DNA of 64,000 bases from Priestia iocasae (GCF_016909075.1 NZ_JAFBFC010000009.1:1-64000), one strand, 5' to 3'. Shown: positions 10,451 to 20,348, counted from the stretch's first letter. Notes: a model not told the origin generated them from the sequence alone. Numbers and translations: made by a program.

Positions 10451-10516
10451 TTCAACATTCCTTGCTGCTTAAATCCAATCATACGATTATTGGATAGACG
10501 GGCAAGGAATGTTGAA
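10451..10516. repeat. Long nested inverted repeat after glgP
   Basis: Perfect 15-bp outer arms (TTCAACATTCCTTGC at 10451-10465 and its complement at 10502-10516) enclose a perfect 7-bp inner hairpin (ATCCAAT/ATTGGAT, 10473-10495). It sits between convergent glgP and yteA. No T-run follows on either strand, so it is not a standard intrinsic terminator. A shorter AT-rich hairpin (GTGTTA/TAACAC) precedes it at about 10425-10442. Confidence 0.7.
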
Positions 10517-10549
10517 AAAAATAATCTGGTTCAACCTATAGAAAAGCTT

Positions 10550-11302
10550 TTAGTCTTCAACATATGGATCTTTTTCATAACCATGTAAATCACCAAATAC
10601 AGACATGGTTCCTTCTTCATCAAGCGCTTTTTCATACATGTCATGTTTTTTTGTTGGATAGATTGGTAATGGATGACCATACAAATCATTAGCAGCAAAG
10701 TTTTCATAATCTTCTACATAGCCAAGGCGTTCATCAGCTTCAACATATGTTTCGCTATAGTACTCAGTATCTTCAACAAAATCTGATGGTGAATCAGACG
10801 TTCCGTAACGAGCGACATCTTGCCATGTATCTTCAGAGTCATAAGGCTCTGCATATTTTTCATCGTACTCATATTGGCCAAACGGATGATTTAATACGGC
10901 CTCTTCAATTGGACGATCTGTTGATGTGTGTTGAGATGGACTATGCTCTTTACAGTATTGTGTAGTAGGAACAGCTTGTAATCGTTCAAATGAGATGTCT
11001 TGTCCACATACTTTACATACCCCATATTTATTTGCTGCCATTGCTTGCAAAGCTTCATTAATTTCTGTTAATTCTTCTTGCATATGTTCATTTAATGCAT
11101 AATCTTTTTCACGCTCATAGGTTTCAGTTGCTGTATCAGCAGGGTGATTATCATAGCTTGATAATTCGCCTGTTGAATCATGTGCATCGCTACGAGTTAA
11201 TCCAAATGAATCATTTTGTTCAAAGTGATCTTCGATTGCTTGTTTGCGATTCATAAGCTCTGTCTTTAGTTCATGTATTTGAGCTGATTGTAACAAAATC
11301 AT
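10550..11302 (-). CDS. yteA: YteA-like DksA/TraR-type zinc-finger protein
   Basis: Cytosolic protein of 250 residues. Residues 1-90 are helical and acidic (possible coiled coil). The C4 zinc finger of the DksA/TraR family follows: CKVCGQDISFERLQAVPTTQYC (about residues 97-118). The tail is long, acidic and tyrosine-rich. B. subtilis YteA has the same architecture and the same place between glg and men genes. Its function is not established; DksA relatives act on RNA polymerase. Start ATG at 11302 lies behind AAAGGGGGA on the minus strand. Confidence 0.88.
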   Translation of the reverse strand: MILLQSAQIHELKTELMNRKQAIEDHFEQNDSFGLTRSDAHDSTGELSSYDNHPADTATETYEREKDYALNEHMQEELTEINEALQAMAANKYGVCKVCGQDISFERLQAVPTTQYCKEHSPSQHTSTDRPIEEAVLNHPFGQYEYDEKYAEPYDSEDTWQDVARYGTSDSPSDFVEDTEYYSETYVEADERLGYVEDYENFAANDLYGHPLPIYPTKKHDMYEKALDEEGTMSVFGDLHGYEKDPYVED

Positions 11303-11411
11303 ATCCCCCTTTAGAAAGTAACGCTTCTTCTTTTGCTATTATTTACGAAAAGAAATAAAAAAACACGACCCTATGCTAAAAGGAGGAAAAAGGGTTTTAT
11401 TTGTTAGAGAC

Positions 11412-11466
11412 TAAAAACCCTCTGTTTCATCCAGCCTTTAAAATGGTTGGAGAAAGCAGAGGATTT
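11412..11466 (-). terminator. Terminator of menA
   Basis: On the minus strand, CCTCTGCTTT pairs with AAACAGAGG (one bulge), with an inner CCAACC/GGCTGG stem, then a GTTTTT run. It lies 47 bases past the menA stop. Confidence 0.8.
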
Positions 11467-11512
11467 TATTGAACATATTTACTTATCTTTTACAATAACT
11501 GTGACTACGTGC

Positions 11513-12442
11513 TTAGAGAAAATAACTAATAAATAAACCAACTGATAAAAGGAAACCAAAAATCGTGTTTGTTTGAGCAGTCGCCTTCATGGCTGGCATC
11601 ATTTGAATCGGGATGGTCTTTCCAATGAATCCCTTTACAGCTTTTACAGGCTTTGGAATACTTAGAAAGACAAGAAGGATCCAAGGGCTGGCATAGCCAA
11701 CTACCACTAAACCAATAATCCAACTATAAGAAACCACAAACATAGCGGCCAATAAATAAATGGATCCTTTTCTTCCTACTAAGATGGCAATGGTCTTTCT
11801 GCCAAATTCTTTATCTCCATCAAGATCTCGAATATTATTAGCAAGAAGGATGGCTCCAACAAGAATGGCAATGGGAATTGAAATCAGTACACTTTCAGTT
11901 GTCACTGTACCAGCTTGAATAAAGAATGAAATTAAAATGATTGTTAACCCCATAAAAAGTCCAGCGGCTAATTCTCCAAAAGGCGTATAAGCAATTGGTA
12001 GTGGTCCACCAGTATAAAAGTAACCGGCTGCCATACAAACTAATCCAACTACTGCAAGCCACCAGCTACTGTTCATACAAATATAAACACCTAGTAGGAG
12101 TGCTAGACCATAGCAGCCTAAAGCTAAATTCAACACGGTAGAGGGTTTAAATCCATCTCGAACGATGGCTCCACCAATTCCAACAGATTCAGCTGTATCA
12201 AGTCCACGTTTATAGTCGTAATATTCATTGAACATGTTTGTAGCTGCTTGTATGAGCAAACAAGCTACTAACATCGCAACGAACAGAGAGACATTAATGT
12301 TGGTGTAGAACATGGCTAATGCTGTGCCGATTAAAACAGGTACAAATGCAGCAGTAAGCGTATGTGGTCGAGTTAATTGCCATAAAACTTTACCACGGCT
12401 TTGTTTTGCTACTGCTGTGTCATTCTGGATGTTTGCTTGCAT
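11513..12442 (-). CDS. menA: 1,4-dihydroxy-2-naphthoate prenyltransferase MenA
   Basis: UbiA-family integral membrane enzyme joining the polyprenyl chain to dihydroxynaphthoate, giving demethylmenaquinone. The first Asp-rich motif, NMFNEYYDYKRGLDT, and the second, NNIRDLDGDKEFGRKT, bind Mg-diphosphate. About nine hydrophobic segments follow. An upstream in-frame ATG at 12475 would add 11 residues, but AAAGAAAGGAAG lies directly before the ATG at 12442, giving 309 aa. It is divergent from menFDHBEC, whose product it consumes. Confidence 0.95.
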   Translation of the reverse strand: MQANIQNDTAVAKQSRGKVLWQLTRPHTLTAAFVPVLIGTALAMFYTNINVSLFVAMLVACLLIQAATNMFNEYYDYKRGLDTAESVGIGGAIVRDGFKPSTVLNLALGCYGLALLLGVYICMNSSWWLAVVGLVCMAAGYFYTGGPLPIAYTPFGELAAGLFMGLTIILISFFIQAGTVTTESVLISIPIAILVGAILLANNIRDLDGDKEFGRKTIAILVGRKGSIYLLAAMFVVSYSWIIGLVVVGYASPWILLVFLSIPKPVKAVKGFIGKTIPIQMMPAMKATAQTNTIFGFLLSVGLFISYFL

Positions 12443-12763
12443 GAAGCTTCTTCCTTTCTTTATGAAAAAGGTCACTAGTTAGTTTACACCTTTTCTTCGT
12501 TTACCTTTCAACTAAGAAATAGGTAACAAATACATGTCAAATTATTTTCCAACGAGTACACGTTAATAATAGAACAAATGGTACATATTTAGTGTAGAAA
12601 AAGCCTTATAGAGTGTCAACGTTTTTCGATTGAGAAAGAAACATTCCTTTACGTAAAATTATGGATAAACACTTGTTACAATGGCCAAAGCTAGATTTTT
12701 TATATGTAAAAGATTATAATAAATTAGTTAAAGATAACAAATAAATGGATGGGGGGACGTAGT
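12443..12763. promoter_or_regulatory. Divergent menA/menF promoter region
   Basis: About 320 AT-rich bases without a gene. TATAAT at 12715-12720 could be a -10 for menF, but no good -35 stands at 16-18 bases. GGGGGGA at 12751-12757 is the menF ribosome binding site. I see no riboswitch or terminator here. Confidence 0.45.
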
Positions 12764-14185
12764 GTGATTGCAGTAACAGATCAATTCATACAAAAACAAC
12801 TTAAAGAAGTGATTGAATGTGTAAACATAGACGGCAAAACAAAACTCGTCAGCTTAGTGAAAAAAGTGAAGCCTATTGATCCCCTTATATTTTATAGAAA
12901 TGGTACGAAAGAGTTTTCTCATCAACGTTTTTTCTGGCAAGATCCAGATCGAACGTTTTCACTAGTAGGATTAGGATACACTCATATCATAAGCACAGAA
13001 CGTCATCAAGATCGTTTTCACTATATCGAAAAAGAATGGAAGCGCTTTATAGATAGAGATGTTATTTGCATGGGTGATATTCCAAGTGGAACAGGTCCAT
13101 TGTTATTTGGCGGTTTTTCTTTTGATCCTAAGCAAGACAAAGACACAAGATGGAATGAATTTTCAAGTGGGAAATTTGTTGTCCCTGCTTATTTATATAC
13201 AGTAAAGGGTGGCGAAGCTTTCTTCACGGCGAACCTTCTTATCCATCCGACAGATGAAACACAAAAATATAACCATTTCTTTGAAGAGAAGGAGAAACAA
13301 CTATTTCAACTCAATGGGACTCCTCGTGTGCAAGAAGAGCTTTCACATATCATCAGTAAGCACGAAGTGGAACCAGATTTGTTTAAGCAATCAGTTCAAG
13401 AAGCTACAAATCGTATAAAAAGAGAACAAATTGAAAAAGTCGTACTAGCTCGCCAGCTTGATCTTTTCTTTAATGAACCATTGAAAAAAGATGTAATTCT
13501 AGAACGTTTAACAAAAGAACAACCAACCAGCTATGTCTATACATTTGATAGCAAAGGTTACTCCTTTATAGGAGCTTCACCCGAGCGGTTAATTAAAAGA
13601 AGCGAAAATAATGTATTCTCTACTTGCTTAGCAGGTTCGATTCGTCGCGGCTATACGTTAAGAGAAGATGAAGAACTTGGTCAACAATTACTGGCAGATG
13701 AAAAAAATTTAATCGAGCATGATGTAGTTGTTCATATGATCAAAGAAGCTATGATTGAGAACTGCACAGATATCCAATTACCTAAAGGCCCTTCTTTATA
13801 TAAAACCAAACATATTCAGCACTTATATACACCAGTAAAAGGTGTAATTCGAGATGGAGTCACTCTCTTTTCATTTTTAGAAAAGCTACATCCAACTCCT
13901 GCTTTAGGTGGTTTTCCACAGAAAAAAGCTTTAGAAGTCATCAGAGAATTAGAGAATTTTGAGCGTGGGTGGTATGCCGCTCCAATCGGATGGATGGATA
14001 TGAAAGGGAACGGTGAATTCATTGTGGGAATTCGCTCAGGTCTTCTTTCCGAACAAGAAGCTACACTATTTGCAGGGTGTGGAATTGTTGCTGATTCTGA
14101 TCCTGAAAGTGAGTACGAAGAAACAAAAATTAAGTTTAACCCAATGTTATCAGCTTTAGGAGGAGTGGATCATGTCACACATTAA
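12764..14185 (+). CDS. menF: Isochorismate synthase MenF
   Basis: Converts chorismate to isochorismate, entering menaquinone synthesis. The C-terminal chorismate-binding domain shows KVVLARQLDL, FIGASPERLI, STCLAGSIRRG, HPTPALGGFPQ and GCGIVADSDPESEYEET. An ATG at 12749 is in frame, but GGGGGGA at 12751-12757 lies downstream of it and is spaced 6 bases from GTG at 12764, so GTG is the likely start (473 aa). It overlaps menD by 14 bases, which suggests coupling. Confidence 0.95.
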   Translation: MIAVTDQFIQKQLKEVIECVNIDGKTKLVSLVKKVKPIDPLIFYRNGTKEFSHQRFFWQDPDRTFSLVGLGYTHIISTERHQDRFHYIEKEWKRFIDRDVICMGDIPSGTGPLLFGGFSFDPKQDKDTRWNEFSSGKFVVPAYLYTVKGGEAFFTANLLIHPTDETQKYNHFFEEKEKQLFQLNGTPRVQEELSHIISKHEVEPDLFKQSVQEATNRIKREQIEKVVLARQLDLFFNEPLKKDVILERLTKEQPTSYVYTFDSKGYSFIGASPERLIKRSENNVFSTCLAGSIRRGYTLREDEELGQQLLADEKNLIEHDVVVHMIKEAMIENCTDIQLPKGPSLYKTKHIQHLYTPVKGVIRDGVTLFSFLEKLHPTPALGGFPQKKALEVIRELENFERGWYAAPIGWMDMKGNGEFIVGIRSGLLSEQEATLFAGCGIVADSDPESEYEETKIKFNPMLSALGGVDHVTH

Positions 14186-15932
14186 CACCTTAACTTCATA
14201 TGTTGCGTCTTTTATCGATGAGCTTTCAAATGCAAATGTACACGATGTAGTTGTAAGCCCTGGCTCTCGGTCGACTCCATTAGCCCTTTTAATGGCTGAA
14301 CATCCAGACATTCGTGTTCATCTAAATATTGATGAACGCTCGGCTGGTTTTTTTGCGTTAGGCATTGCAAAAGCAAAGAAAGTACCAGTTGCGTTATTAT
14401 GCACATCAGGAACGGCAGCAGCTAATTACTATCCAGCCGTTGTGGAAGCTCATTATTCAAGAGTGCCACTTTTAGTCATTACGGCTGATCGTCCTCATGA
14501 ATTGCGAAACATTGGAGCACCACAAGCCATTGATCAACTACATTTATTTGGAAAATATGCCAAGTGGTTTGCAGAAGTAGCGTTGCCGGAAGAAACACCT
14601 AACATGATACGTTATATTAGAACGATAGCAGGACGAGCTGTTAACACATCTTTAACAACTCCAGCAGGGCCCGTACATATCAATTTTCCTCTGCGCGAGC
14701 CTCTTGTCCCTAATCTATCTTTAGAAGAGCTATGGGAAAAGGAAAAGAGGGAAGGATCTTCTTATGCTCAAGGAACAATGGGTCGTTCGACATTAACGAA
14801 ACAGCAATACGAGCAATTAGCCAATGTACTACAGCGTTATGAGAAAGGGTTAATTATATGTGGCGACCATGTACAAGAAGATTTAGCTACTTCCGTTTGT
14901 GCATTAGCTGAAAAACTACAGTTCCCAATCATTGCTGATCCATTATCTCAAGTGAGAAGTGGTGCGCACGATAAGCGCTATGTCGTGTCCGCTTACGATA
15001 CGTTTTTAAAAAATAAACACTTACTTGAATCGCTAAGACCAGATGTCGTTATACGATTTGGTGCAATGCCTGTATCAAAGCCGTTAACGGTTCTTTTAAA
15101 AGAGCATCCACCCGTTGAGATGTATGTGATTGATGAAGGAAATGGTTGGAGAGATCCTACCTTATTAGCAACTAACATGATTCATTGTGAGGACAAAGTA
15201 TTTTGTGACGCCATTGTAGAGTGTATGGAGTCAGAGTCACTTAAAAGTAGCCAATGGATGGATATGTGGCAACATTTAAATCAGTTAGCCACTCAGTTGC
15301 TTCAAGATTTAACGAATGGTTATCCTACCTTATTTGAAGGAAGAATCGTAAGTGAATTAGTAGAGGAGCTTCCAGAACACTCAACCTTATTTGTTGGAAA
15401 CTCAATGCCGATTCGAGATGTGGATACATTTTTTATCAATAATGATAAGTCAATTCGCGTGTTGGCAAATCGAGGAGCAAATGGAATTGACGGAGTTGTT
15501 TCCACAGCTTTAGGCGTTAGTATGGTTCACGAGCATACGGTCTTATTCATCGGTGATTTATCATTTTATCATGATTTGAACGGACTTTTAGCAGCAAAAA
15601 TGTTGAAGCTGAATTTGACGGTTGTGTTAGTAAATAATGATGGAGGTGGAATCTTCTCTTTCTTGCCTCAATCAAAAGAAGAGAAGCATTTTGAATCTTT
15701 ATTTGGAACACCAACGGGCATTAATTATGAGCATGTTGTTCATATGTACGGAGGGACATTTCTACAGGCAGAAACATGGGAAGATTTTCAGATGCATCTT
15801 CGCGATTCAATTCGTGCAGAAGGTCTACATGTTATTGAGGTTAAAACAAATCGACAAGAAAATGTGCAGCTGCATCGAAAATTGTGGAATGATGTTTCCC
15901 AGGAAATGAATAGAATGGTGAAAAAACCATGA
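14172..15932 (+). CDS. menD: SEPHCHC synthase MenD
   Basis: Thiamine-diphosphate enzyme adding the succinyl-semialdehyde unit of 2-oxoglutarate to isochorismate. The N-terminal half has VVSPGSRSTPLALLMAEH and ERSAGFFALGIAK (catalytic Glu region); the C-terminal half has the ThDP/Mg motif GDLSFYHDLNGLL...NNDGGGIF. The 586-aa length is normal. AGGAGGAG stands just before the ATG, inside menF. The stop overlaps the menH start (ATGA). Confidence 0.97.
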   Translation: MSHINTLTSYVASFIDELSNANVHDVVVSPGSRSTPLALLMAEHPDIRVHLNIDERSAGFFALGIAKAKKVPVALLCTSGTAAANYYPAVVEAHYSRVPLLVITADRPHELRNIGAPQAIDQLHLFGKYAKWFAEVALPEETPNMIRYIRTIAGRAVNTSLTTPAGPVHINFPLREPLVPNLSLEELWEKEKREGSSYAQGTMGRSTLTKQQYEQLANVLQRYEKGLIICGDHVQEDLATSVCALAEKLQFPIIADPLSQVRSGAHDKRYVVSAYDTFLKNKHLLESLRPDVVIRFGAMPVSKPLTVLLKEHPPVEMYVIDEGNGWRDPTLLATNMIHCEDKVFCDAIVECMESESLKSSQWMDMWQHLNQLATQLLQDLTNGYPTLFEGRIVSELVEELPEHSTLFVGNSMPIRDVDTFFINNDKSIRVLANRGANGIDGVVSTALGVSMVHEHTVLFIGDLSFYHDLNGLLAAKMLKLNLTVVLVNNDGGGIFSFLPQSKEEKHFESLFGTPTGINYEHVVHMYGGTFLQAETWEDFQMHLRDSIRAEGLHVIEVKTNRQENVQLHRKLWNDVSQEMNRMVKKP

Positions 15933-16732
15933 AATTATCAGTAAATGATATTTCGTATCATGTCGATGTTCAAGGCGAAGGAGAACCATTGCTTCTTTTA
16001 CATGGTTTTACTGGTTCAAGTGAAACATGGAAATCATGTTATGATGAATGGGAAGGCTATCGACTGATTAGCCTTGATATTATCGGCCATGGACAGACAG
16101 ATAGCCCAGAAGATGTCGCTTTTTATAAAATGGAGGCGATGTGTGAAGCAATTGCTTCTATTCTTCAAGAATTAAACGTGTCCAAAGCTCATGTACTCGG
16201 TTATTCAATGGGTGGTAGGCTTGCATTATCTTTTGCAACACGTTATCCTCACTATGTTCAATCTCTGATTCTTGAAAGTGCATCACCTGGACTTCTGACC
16301 GAGGAGGAAAGAGAGAGTCGTAGAAAAAGCGATAACGACTTAGCTCAGCAAATTGAGTCTTGTGGAATTGAATCGTTTGTGAATAAATGGGAGAACATAC
16401 CACTGTTTGCATCGCAAAAGAAGCTTCCAGCAGAGATTCAACGTACGATTCGTCAAGAACGATTGCGAAATACAGAAAGAGGGCTCGCAAATAGCTTGCG
16501 GGGCATGGGAACTGGCGAACAAAAGCCCTTATGGGACACGTTAGCGTCCTTGCATCTCCCGGTTTTGTTAATAGCAGGCGCAGACGATCAGAAGTTTTGT
16601 GACATTGCAAATCAAATGGAGAAATGGCTACCTAAATCGACAAAAAAAATAATTTTGAGTGCAGGTCATGCAATCCATGTGGAACAACCGCAGATTTTTG
16701 GTAAAATAGTAAATGGGTTTATATCTACATAA
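15929..16732 (+). CDS. menH: SHCHC synthase MenH (YtxM)
   Basis: Alpha/beta hydrolase that eliminates pyruvate from SEPHCHC to give SHCHC. It shows [13 protein letters not shown] (oxyanion region), nucleophile elbow [10 protein letters not shown] (Ser about 94), and the His of [11 protein letters not shown] near the end. The 267-aa length fits. The ATG overlaps the menD stop by four bases; a weak GGTG lies upstream, so coupling is likely. Confidence 0.94.
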   Translation: MKLSVNDISYHVDVQGEGEPLLLLHGFTGSSETWKSCYDEWEGYRLISLDIIGHGQTDSPEDVAFYKMEAMCEAIASILQELNVSKAHVLGYSMGGRLALSFATRYPHYVQSLILESASPGLLTEEERESRRKSDNDLAQQIESCGIESFVNKWENIPLFASQKKLPAEIQRTIRQERLRNTERGLANSLRGMGTGEQKPLWDTLASLHLPVLLIAGADDQKFCDIANQMEKWLPKSTKKIILSAGHAIHVEQPQIFGKIVNGFIST

Positions 16733-16751
16733 AATGCTAGGAGGAAGAAAA

Positions 16752-17570
16752 ATGTCAGTTGAATGGACATCTGAACGTCAATACGAAGATATTTTATATG
16801 AAACATATAATGGTATCGCAAAAATTACCATTAACCGTCCAGAGGTACACAATGCATTCCGTCCAAAAACCGTAATGGAATTAATCGATGCGTTTGCTTA
16901 TGCACGTGATGATTCGAATGTTGGGGTAATCGTTCTTGCAGGTGCTGGAGACAAAGCATTTTGTTCAGGAGGAGACCAAAAGGTTCGTGGACATGGTGGA
17001 TATGTTGGAGAAGATGAAATCCCACGTTTAAACGTACTAGATTTACAACGTTTAATTCGTGTAATTCCAAAGCCTGTTGTTGCAATGGTATCTGGTTATG
17101 CGATTGGTGGAGGGCACGTTCTTCACATTGTGTGTGATTTAACGATTGCAGCAGACAATGCGATCTTTGGTCAAACAGGGCCTAAGGTTGGTAGCTTTGA
17201 TGCAGGATATGGTTCTGGATATTTAGCGCGTATTGTCGGCCATAAGAAAGCGCGTGAAATCTGGTTCTTATGTCGTCAATACAATGCGCAAGAAGCGCTT
17301 GATATGGGGCTTGTTAATACAGTTGTTCCTCTTGAGCAACTAGAAGCAGAAACAATTCAGTGGTGTGAAGAAATGTTAGAAAAGAGTCCGACCGCTTTAC
17401 GCTTCTTAAAAGCAGCGTTTAATGCAGATTCAGATGGACTAGCTGGTTTACAACAATTGGCTGGAGATGCTACACTTCTTTATTACACAACAGAGGAAGC
17501 GAAAGAAGGAAGAGACGCGTTTAAAGAAAAGCGTACACCTGACTTCAAGCAGTTCCCTCGTTTTCCATAA
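16752..17570 (+). CDS. menB: 1,4-dihydroxy-2-naphthoyl-CoA synthase MenB
   Basis: Crotonase-fold enzyme closing the naphthoyl ring from o-succinylbenzoyl-CoA. Visible are [11 protein letters not shown], the oxyanion segment [14 protein letters not shown], and [13 protein letters not shown] with [20 protein letters not shown]. An in-frame ATG at 16713 lies inside menH and lacks a ribosome binding site; AGGAGGAAG precedes the ATG at 16752, giving 272 aa. A terminator follows before menE. Confidence 0.97.
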   Translation: MSVEWTSERQYEDILYETYNGIAKITINRPEVHNAFRPKTVMELIDAFAYARDDSNVGVIVLAGAGDKAFCSGGDQKVRGHGGYVGEDEIPRLNVLDLQRLIRVIPKPVVAMVSGYAIGGGHVLHIVCDLTIAADNAIFGQTGPKVGSFDAGYGSGYLARIVGHKKAREIWFLCRQYNAQEALDMGLVNTVVPLEQLEAETIQWCEEMLEKSPTALRFLKAAFNADSDGLAGLQQLAGDATLLYYTTEEAKEGRDAFKEKRTPDFKQFPRFP

Positions 17571-17575
17571 GAAGC

Positions 17576-17611
17576 AAAACAGCTTGGTGAGTGATCATCA
17601 AGCTGTTTTTG
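17576..17611 (+). terminator. Intrinsic terminator inside the men operon
   Basis: AAACAGCTTG pairs with CAAGCTGTTT around a loop, followed by TTTTTGT. It lies between menB and menE, so menEC should be transcribed less than menFDHB or from a separate start. Confidence 0.85.
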
Positions 17612-17643
17612 TACCATTCTTTTTATGAAAGGAGTGAAAGACG

Positions 17644-19134
17644 GTGCAAGATGTGACAACCATTCCAAATTGGTTAGCAAAAAGAGCATTTATGACCCCG
17701 GATCGAGTAGCAATTGAAACGGGTGATGAAGTTGTAACATTTAAAGAGCTACATGAACATGCATTACATGTTGCACAACAAATCTCTTATTATGGCATAA
17801 CGCAAGGGGATACAGTTGCTGTTCTTATGTCTAACAGCCTGTCGATGGTTTATGTTATACATAGCCTTAAATATATTGGTGCTAAAACGGTTCTTTTAAA
17901 TACCCGCTTAAAGGCACATGAAGTTGCATATCAGTTAAAGGACTCACAGACAAACTTACTTATTTGTGATGATGATTTGCAGAGGGTTGGAAAAGAGAGT
18001 GTGTCAGAGAAGACGTTATCCATGGTAACAGCCTCTGAATTGTTTAAAAGCCAAAGAAAAGAAATCGATGTGATAGAGGAATTTTCTTTGGCTGATGCAG
18101 ATACAATCATGTACACATCAGGAACGACCGGGCAGCCAAAAGGTGTCATTCAAACATACGGAAACCATTGGTGGAGCGCAATGGGATCGGCACTTAATTT
18201 AGGGATTCACGAAAAAGATTGTTGGCTCATAGCCGTGCCGTTATTTCATATTAGTGGATTATCTATTTTAATGCGCAGTATCTTTTATGGAATGAAAGTG
18301 ATGTTACATCATCAGTTCAATCCAAAGGAAGTAAATGAAGCCATTAAAGAAAAAGAGGTAACCATCGTTTCGGTAGTGACAACGATGCTCACTAAGATGC
18401 TTGATGAATTAGCGGAGCAGCAGTATCCAACCACATTTCGTTGTATGCTAGTTGGTGGAGGACCAGCTCCTTTATCGGTTCTTAAGCAGTGTGTCGTGAA
18501 GCAAATTCCTGTTTATCAAACGTATGGTATGACGGAAACGGCCTCACAAGTCGTCACATTAGCTCCTGAGTATAGTCTATCTAAATTAGGTTCAGCAGGA
18601 AAAGCATTGTTTCCTTGTGACATTCGAATTATAAATGAACAAGGAGACGTTCTACAAGCCAATCAGTCAGGCGAGATTATTGTAAAAGGTCCGAATGTGA
18701 CAGCTGGCTATTTAAACAACGAACAAAAGACGAGGGCCACCATTAAAGATGGTTGGCTTCATACAGGTGATATTGGTTATCTAGATGAACAAGGCTTTTT
18801 ATATGTGTTAGATCGACGATCCGATTTAATCATTTCGGGTGGAGAAAATATCTATCCAGCTGAAATTGAAAATGTCCTTCGTTCTCATCCTTCTGTTGCA
18901 GATGCAGGAGTAACGGGTGTTTCAGATGACAAATGGGGACAAGTCCCGTATGGATTTGTTACACTACAATCAAATGTAAGCAAGGAAGAGATGATGTCTT
19001 ACTGTGAGTCACGTTTAGCTAAGTACAAAGTACCGAAGAAGCTATTTATTGTAAAAGAACTTCCAAGAAACGCTTCAAATAAATTATTACGTCGAAATTT
19101 GCTGTCGTTAGTGAGTGAGAAGAGTGAAAATTAA
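17644..19134 (+). CDS. menE: o-Succinylbenzoate-CoA ligase MenE
   Basis: Acyl-adenylate-forming enzyme that activates o-succinylbenzoate with CoA. The AMP-binding P-loop is MYTSGTTGQPKGVIQT (about residues 158-173); YGMTETAS, the hinge region LDRRSDLIISGGENIYPAEIE and the C-terminal Lys region (PRNASNKLLRR) are present. Start is GTG at 17644 behind AAAGGAG. The gene overlaps menC by 20 bases. In pathway order MenE acts before MenB although encoded after it. Confidence 0.96.
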   Translation: MQDVTTIPNWLAKRAFMTPDRVAIETGDEVVTFKELHEHALHVAQQISYYGITQGDTVAVLMSNSLSMVYVIHSLKYIGAKTVLLNTRLKAHEVAYQLKDSQTNLLICDDDLQRVGKESVSEKTLSMVTASELFKSQRKEIDVIEEFSLADADTIMYTSGTTGQPKGVIQTYGNHWWSAMGSALNLGIHEKDCWLIAVPLFHISGLSILMRSIFYGMKVMLHHQFNPKEVNEAIKEKEVTIVSVVTTMLTKMLDELAEQQYPTTFRCMLVGGGPAPLSVLKQCVVKQIPVYQTYGMTETASQVVTLAPEYSLSKLGSAGKALFPCDIRIINEQGDVLQANQSGEIIVKGPNVTAGYLNNEQKTRATIKDGWLHTGDIGYLDEQGFLYVLDRRSDLIISGGENIYPAEIENVLRSHPSVADAGVTGVSDDKWGQVPYGFVTLQSNVSKEEMMSYCESRLAKYKVPKKLFIVKELPRNASNKLLRRNLLSLVSEKSEN

Positions 19135-20230
19135 AGAGGTCAAACTGCATTTTATTGAAATGGAATTAATCAATGCGTTTTCAACAAGTTACGGTACCGT
19201 TAAAAATCGAGAGTTGATTCTCGTTGAAGTAAAAGATGAAGCGGGATTAGTTGGATGGGGAGAAGTCGTAGCATTTTCTACACCATGGTATACAGAAGAA
19301 ACCATTCAAACTTGTTTTCATATGCTTGAAGATTTTTTAATTCCGGCATTATTAGGTGAAGAGATAAAGCATCCTAATGATGTAGCAGTAGTGTTTAGCG
19401 GTGTGAAGAGGAACAACATGGCAAAAGCAGCTTTGGAGTGTGCTGTTTGGGATTTGTATGCCAAACAAAAACGAGTAACACTCAGCACTTTATTAGGTGG
19501 TACACGTAAAACAGTGGAAGCGGGTGTGGTTGTAGGAATCAGTGACCTATCTAGTATGATTAACAGCATTGAGCAGCATGTGAAGGAAGGATATAAGCGA
19601 TTTAAGATTAAAATTAAACCAGGAATTGACTATGAATTAATTAAAGGTATTCGAAAGCATTTTCCTACTTTACCATTAATGGCAGATGCTAATTCTGCGT
19701 ATACGTTACAGGATATAGATGGACTAAAAAGATTAGATGAATATAACTTAATGATGATTGAACAACCTCTAGGATCTGATGATATTGTTGACCATGCCTA
19801 CCTTCAAAGGGAATTAAAAACACCTATTTGCTTAGATGAGAGCATCGTTTCATACGAAGACGCTCGAAAAGCAATTGAATTAGGAAGCTGCCGAGTGATT
19901 AATGTAAAAATTAGCAGAGTTGGTGGACTATCGGAAGCGAAAAGAATTCATGACTTATGTGAACAAAAAGGTGTACAGCTATGGGTTGGAGGTATGTTAG
20001 AGTCGGGGATTTCAAGAGCTCATAACATTGCGCTCGCTTCATTACCTCACTTTACAATTCCAGGAGATATTTCAGCTTCTGCTCGTTATTGGAATCAGGA
20101 TGTGATTATTCCTGAAGTGATGGTTGATAAGGGAGATATTATGGTCCCTACACGTTCGGGAATAGGATACGAGGTAAACGAAACATACATTCAACAAATT
20201 GAAAAGCAAGTCAAACAGTATACGTTATAA
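19115..20230 (+). CDS. menC: o-Succinylbenzoate synthase MenC
   Basis: Enolase-superfamily dehydratase turning SHCHC into o-succinylbenzoate. Acid-base Lys residues are in FKIKIKPG and NVKISRVGG; metal ligands are in MADANS, MIEQPL and CLDESI. Two GTG starts are possible, 19115 and 19124; the shorter (MKIKEVKLHF) has a GAGTGAGAAG-like site before it and matches family N-termini equally well. Last gene of the men operon. A nested inverted repeat follows at 20298. Confidence 0.93.
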   Translation: MRRVKIKEVKLHFIEMELINAFSTSYGTVKNRELILVEVKDEAGLVGWGEVVAFSTPWYTEETIQTCFHMLEDFLIPALLGEEIKHPNDVAVVFSGVKRNNMAKAALECAVWDLYAKQKRVTLSTLLGGTRKTVEAGVVVGISDLSSMINSIEQHVKEGYKRFKIKIKPGIDYELIKGIRKHFPTLPLMADANSAYTLQDIDGLKRLDEYNLMMIEQPLGSDDIVDHAYLQRELKTPICLDESIVSYEDARKAIELGSCRVINVKISRVGGLSEAKRIHDLCEQKGVQLWVGGMLESGISRAHNIALASLPHFTIPGDISASARYWNQDVIIPEVMVDKGDIMVPTRSGIGYEVNETYIQQIEKQVKQYTL

Positions 20231-20297
20231 ATTCTTTGAAAGTAAATAGAAGAAAGAGTGTCTCAAAAGGTTCTTCTTGTGAAACGCTTTTCTAAGG

Positions 20298-20348
20298 TCA
20301 GGATTGTCATAAAAACCCAGTAATACTGGGGTAGGTGACAATCCTGAT
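20298..20348. repeat. Nested inverted repeat after menC
   Basis: Perfect 12-bp arms TCAGGATTGTCA and TGACAATCCTGA enclose a CCCAGT/ACTGGG hairpin with a 3-base loop. The nested two-stem plan resembles the element at 10451-10516 but the sequence differs. On the plus strand the following bases are TTTCGTT, too poor a T-run for a confident terminator. Confidence 0.65.

Noticed and set aside
10451-10516. Intrinsic terminator for glgP or yteA
   Set aside because: No T-run follows the stem in either direction (A-run on plus; GAAAG on minus).
16158-16610. 150-codon minus-strand frame opposite menH
   Set aside because: menH is complete with catalytic residues and codon bias; the antisense frame has no site or recognisable domain.
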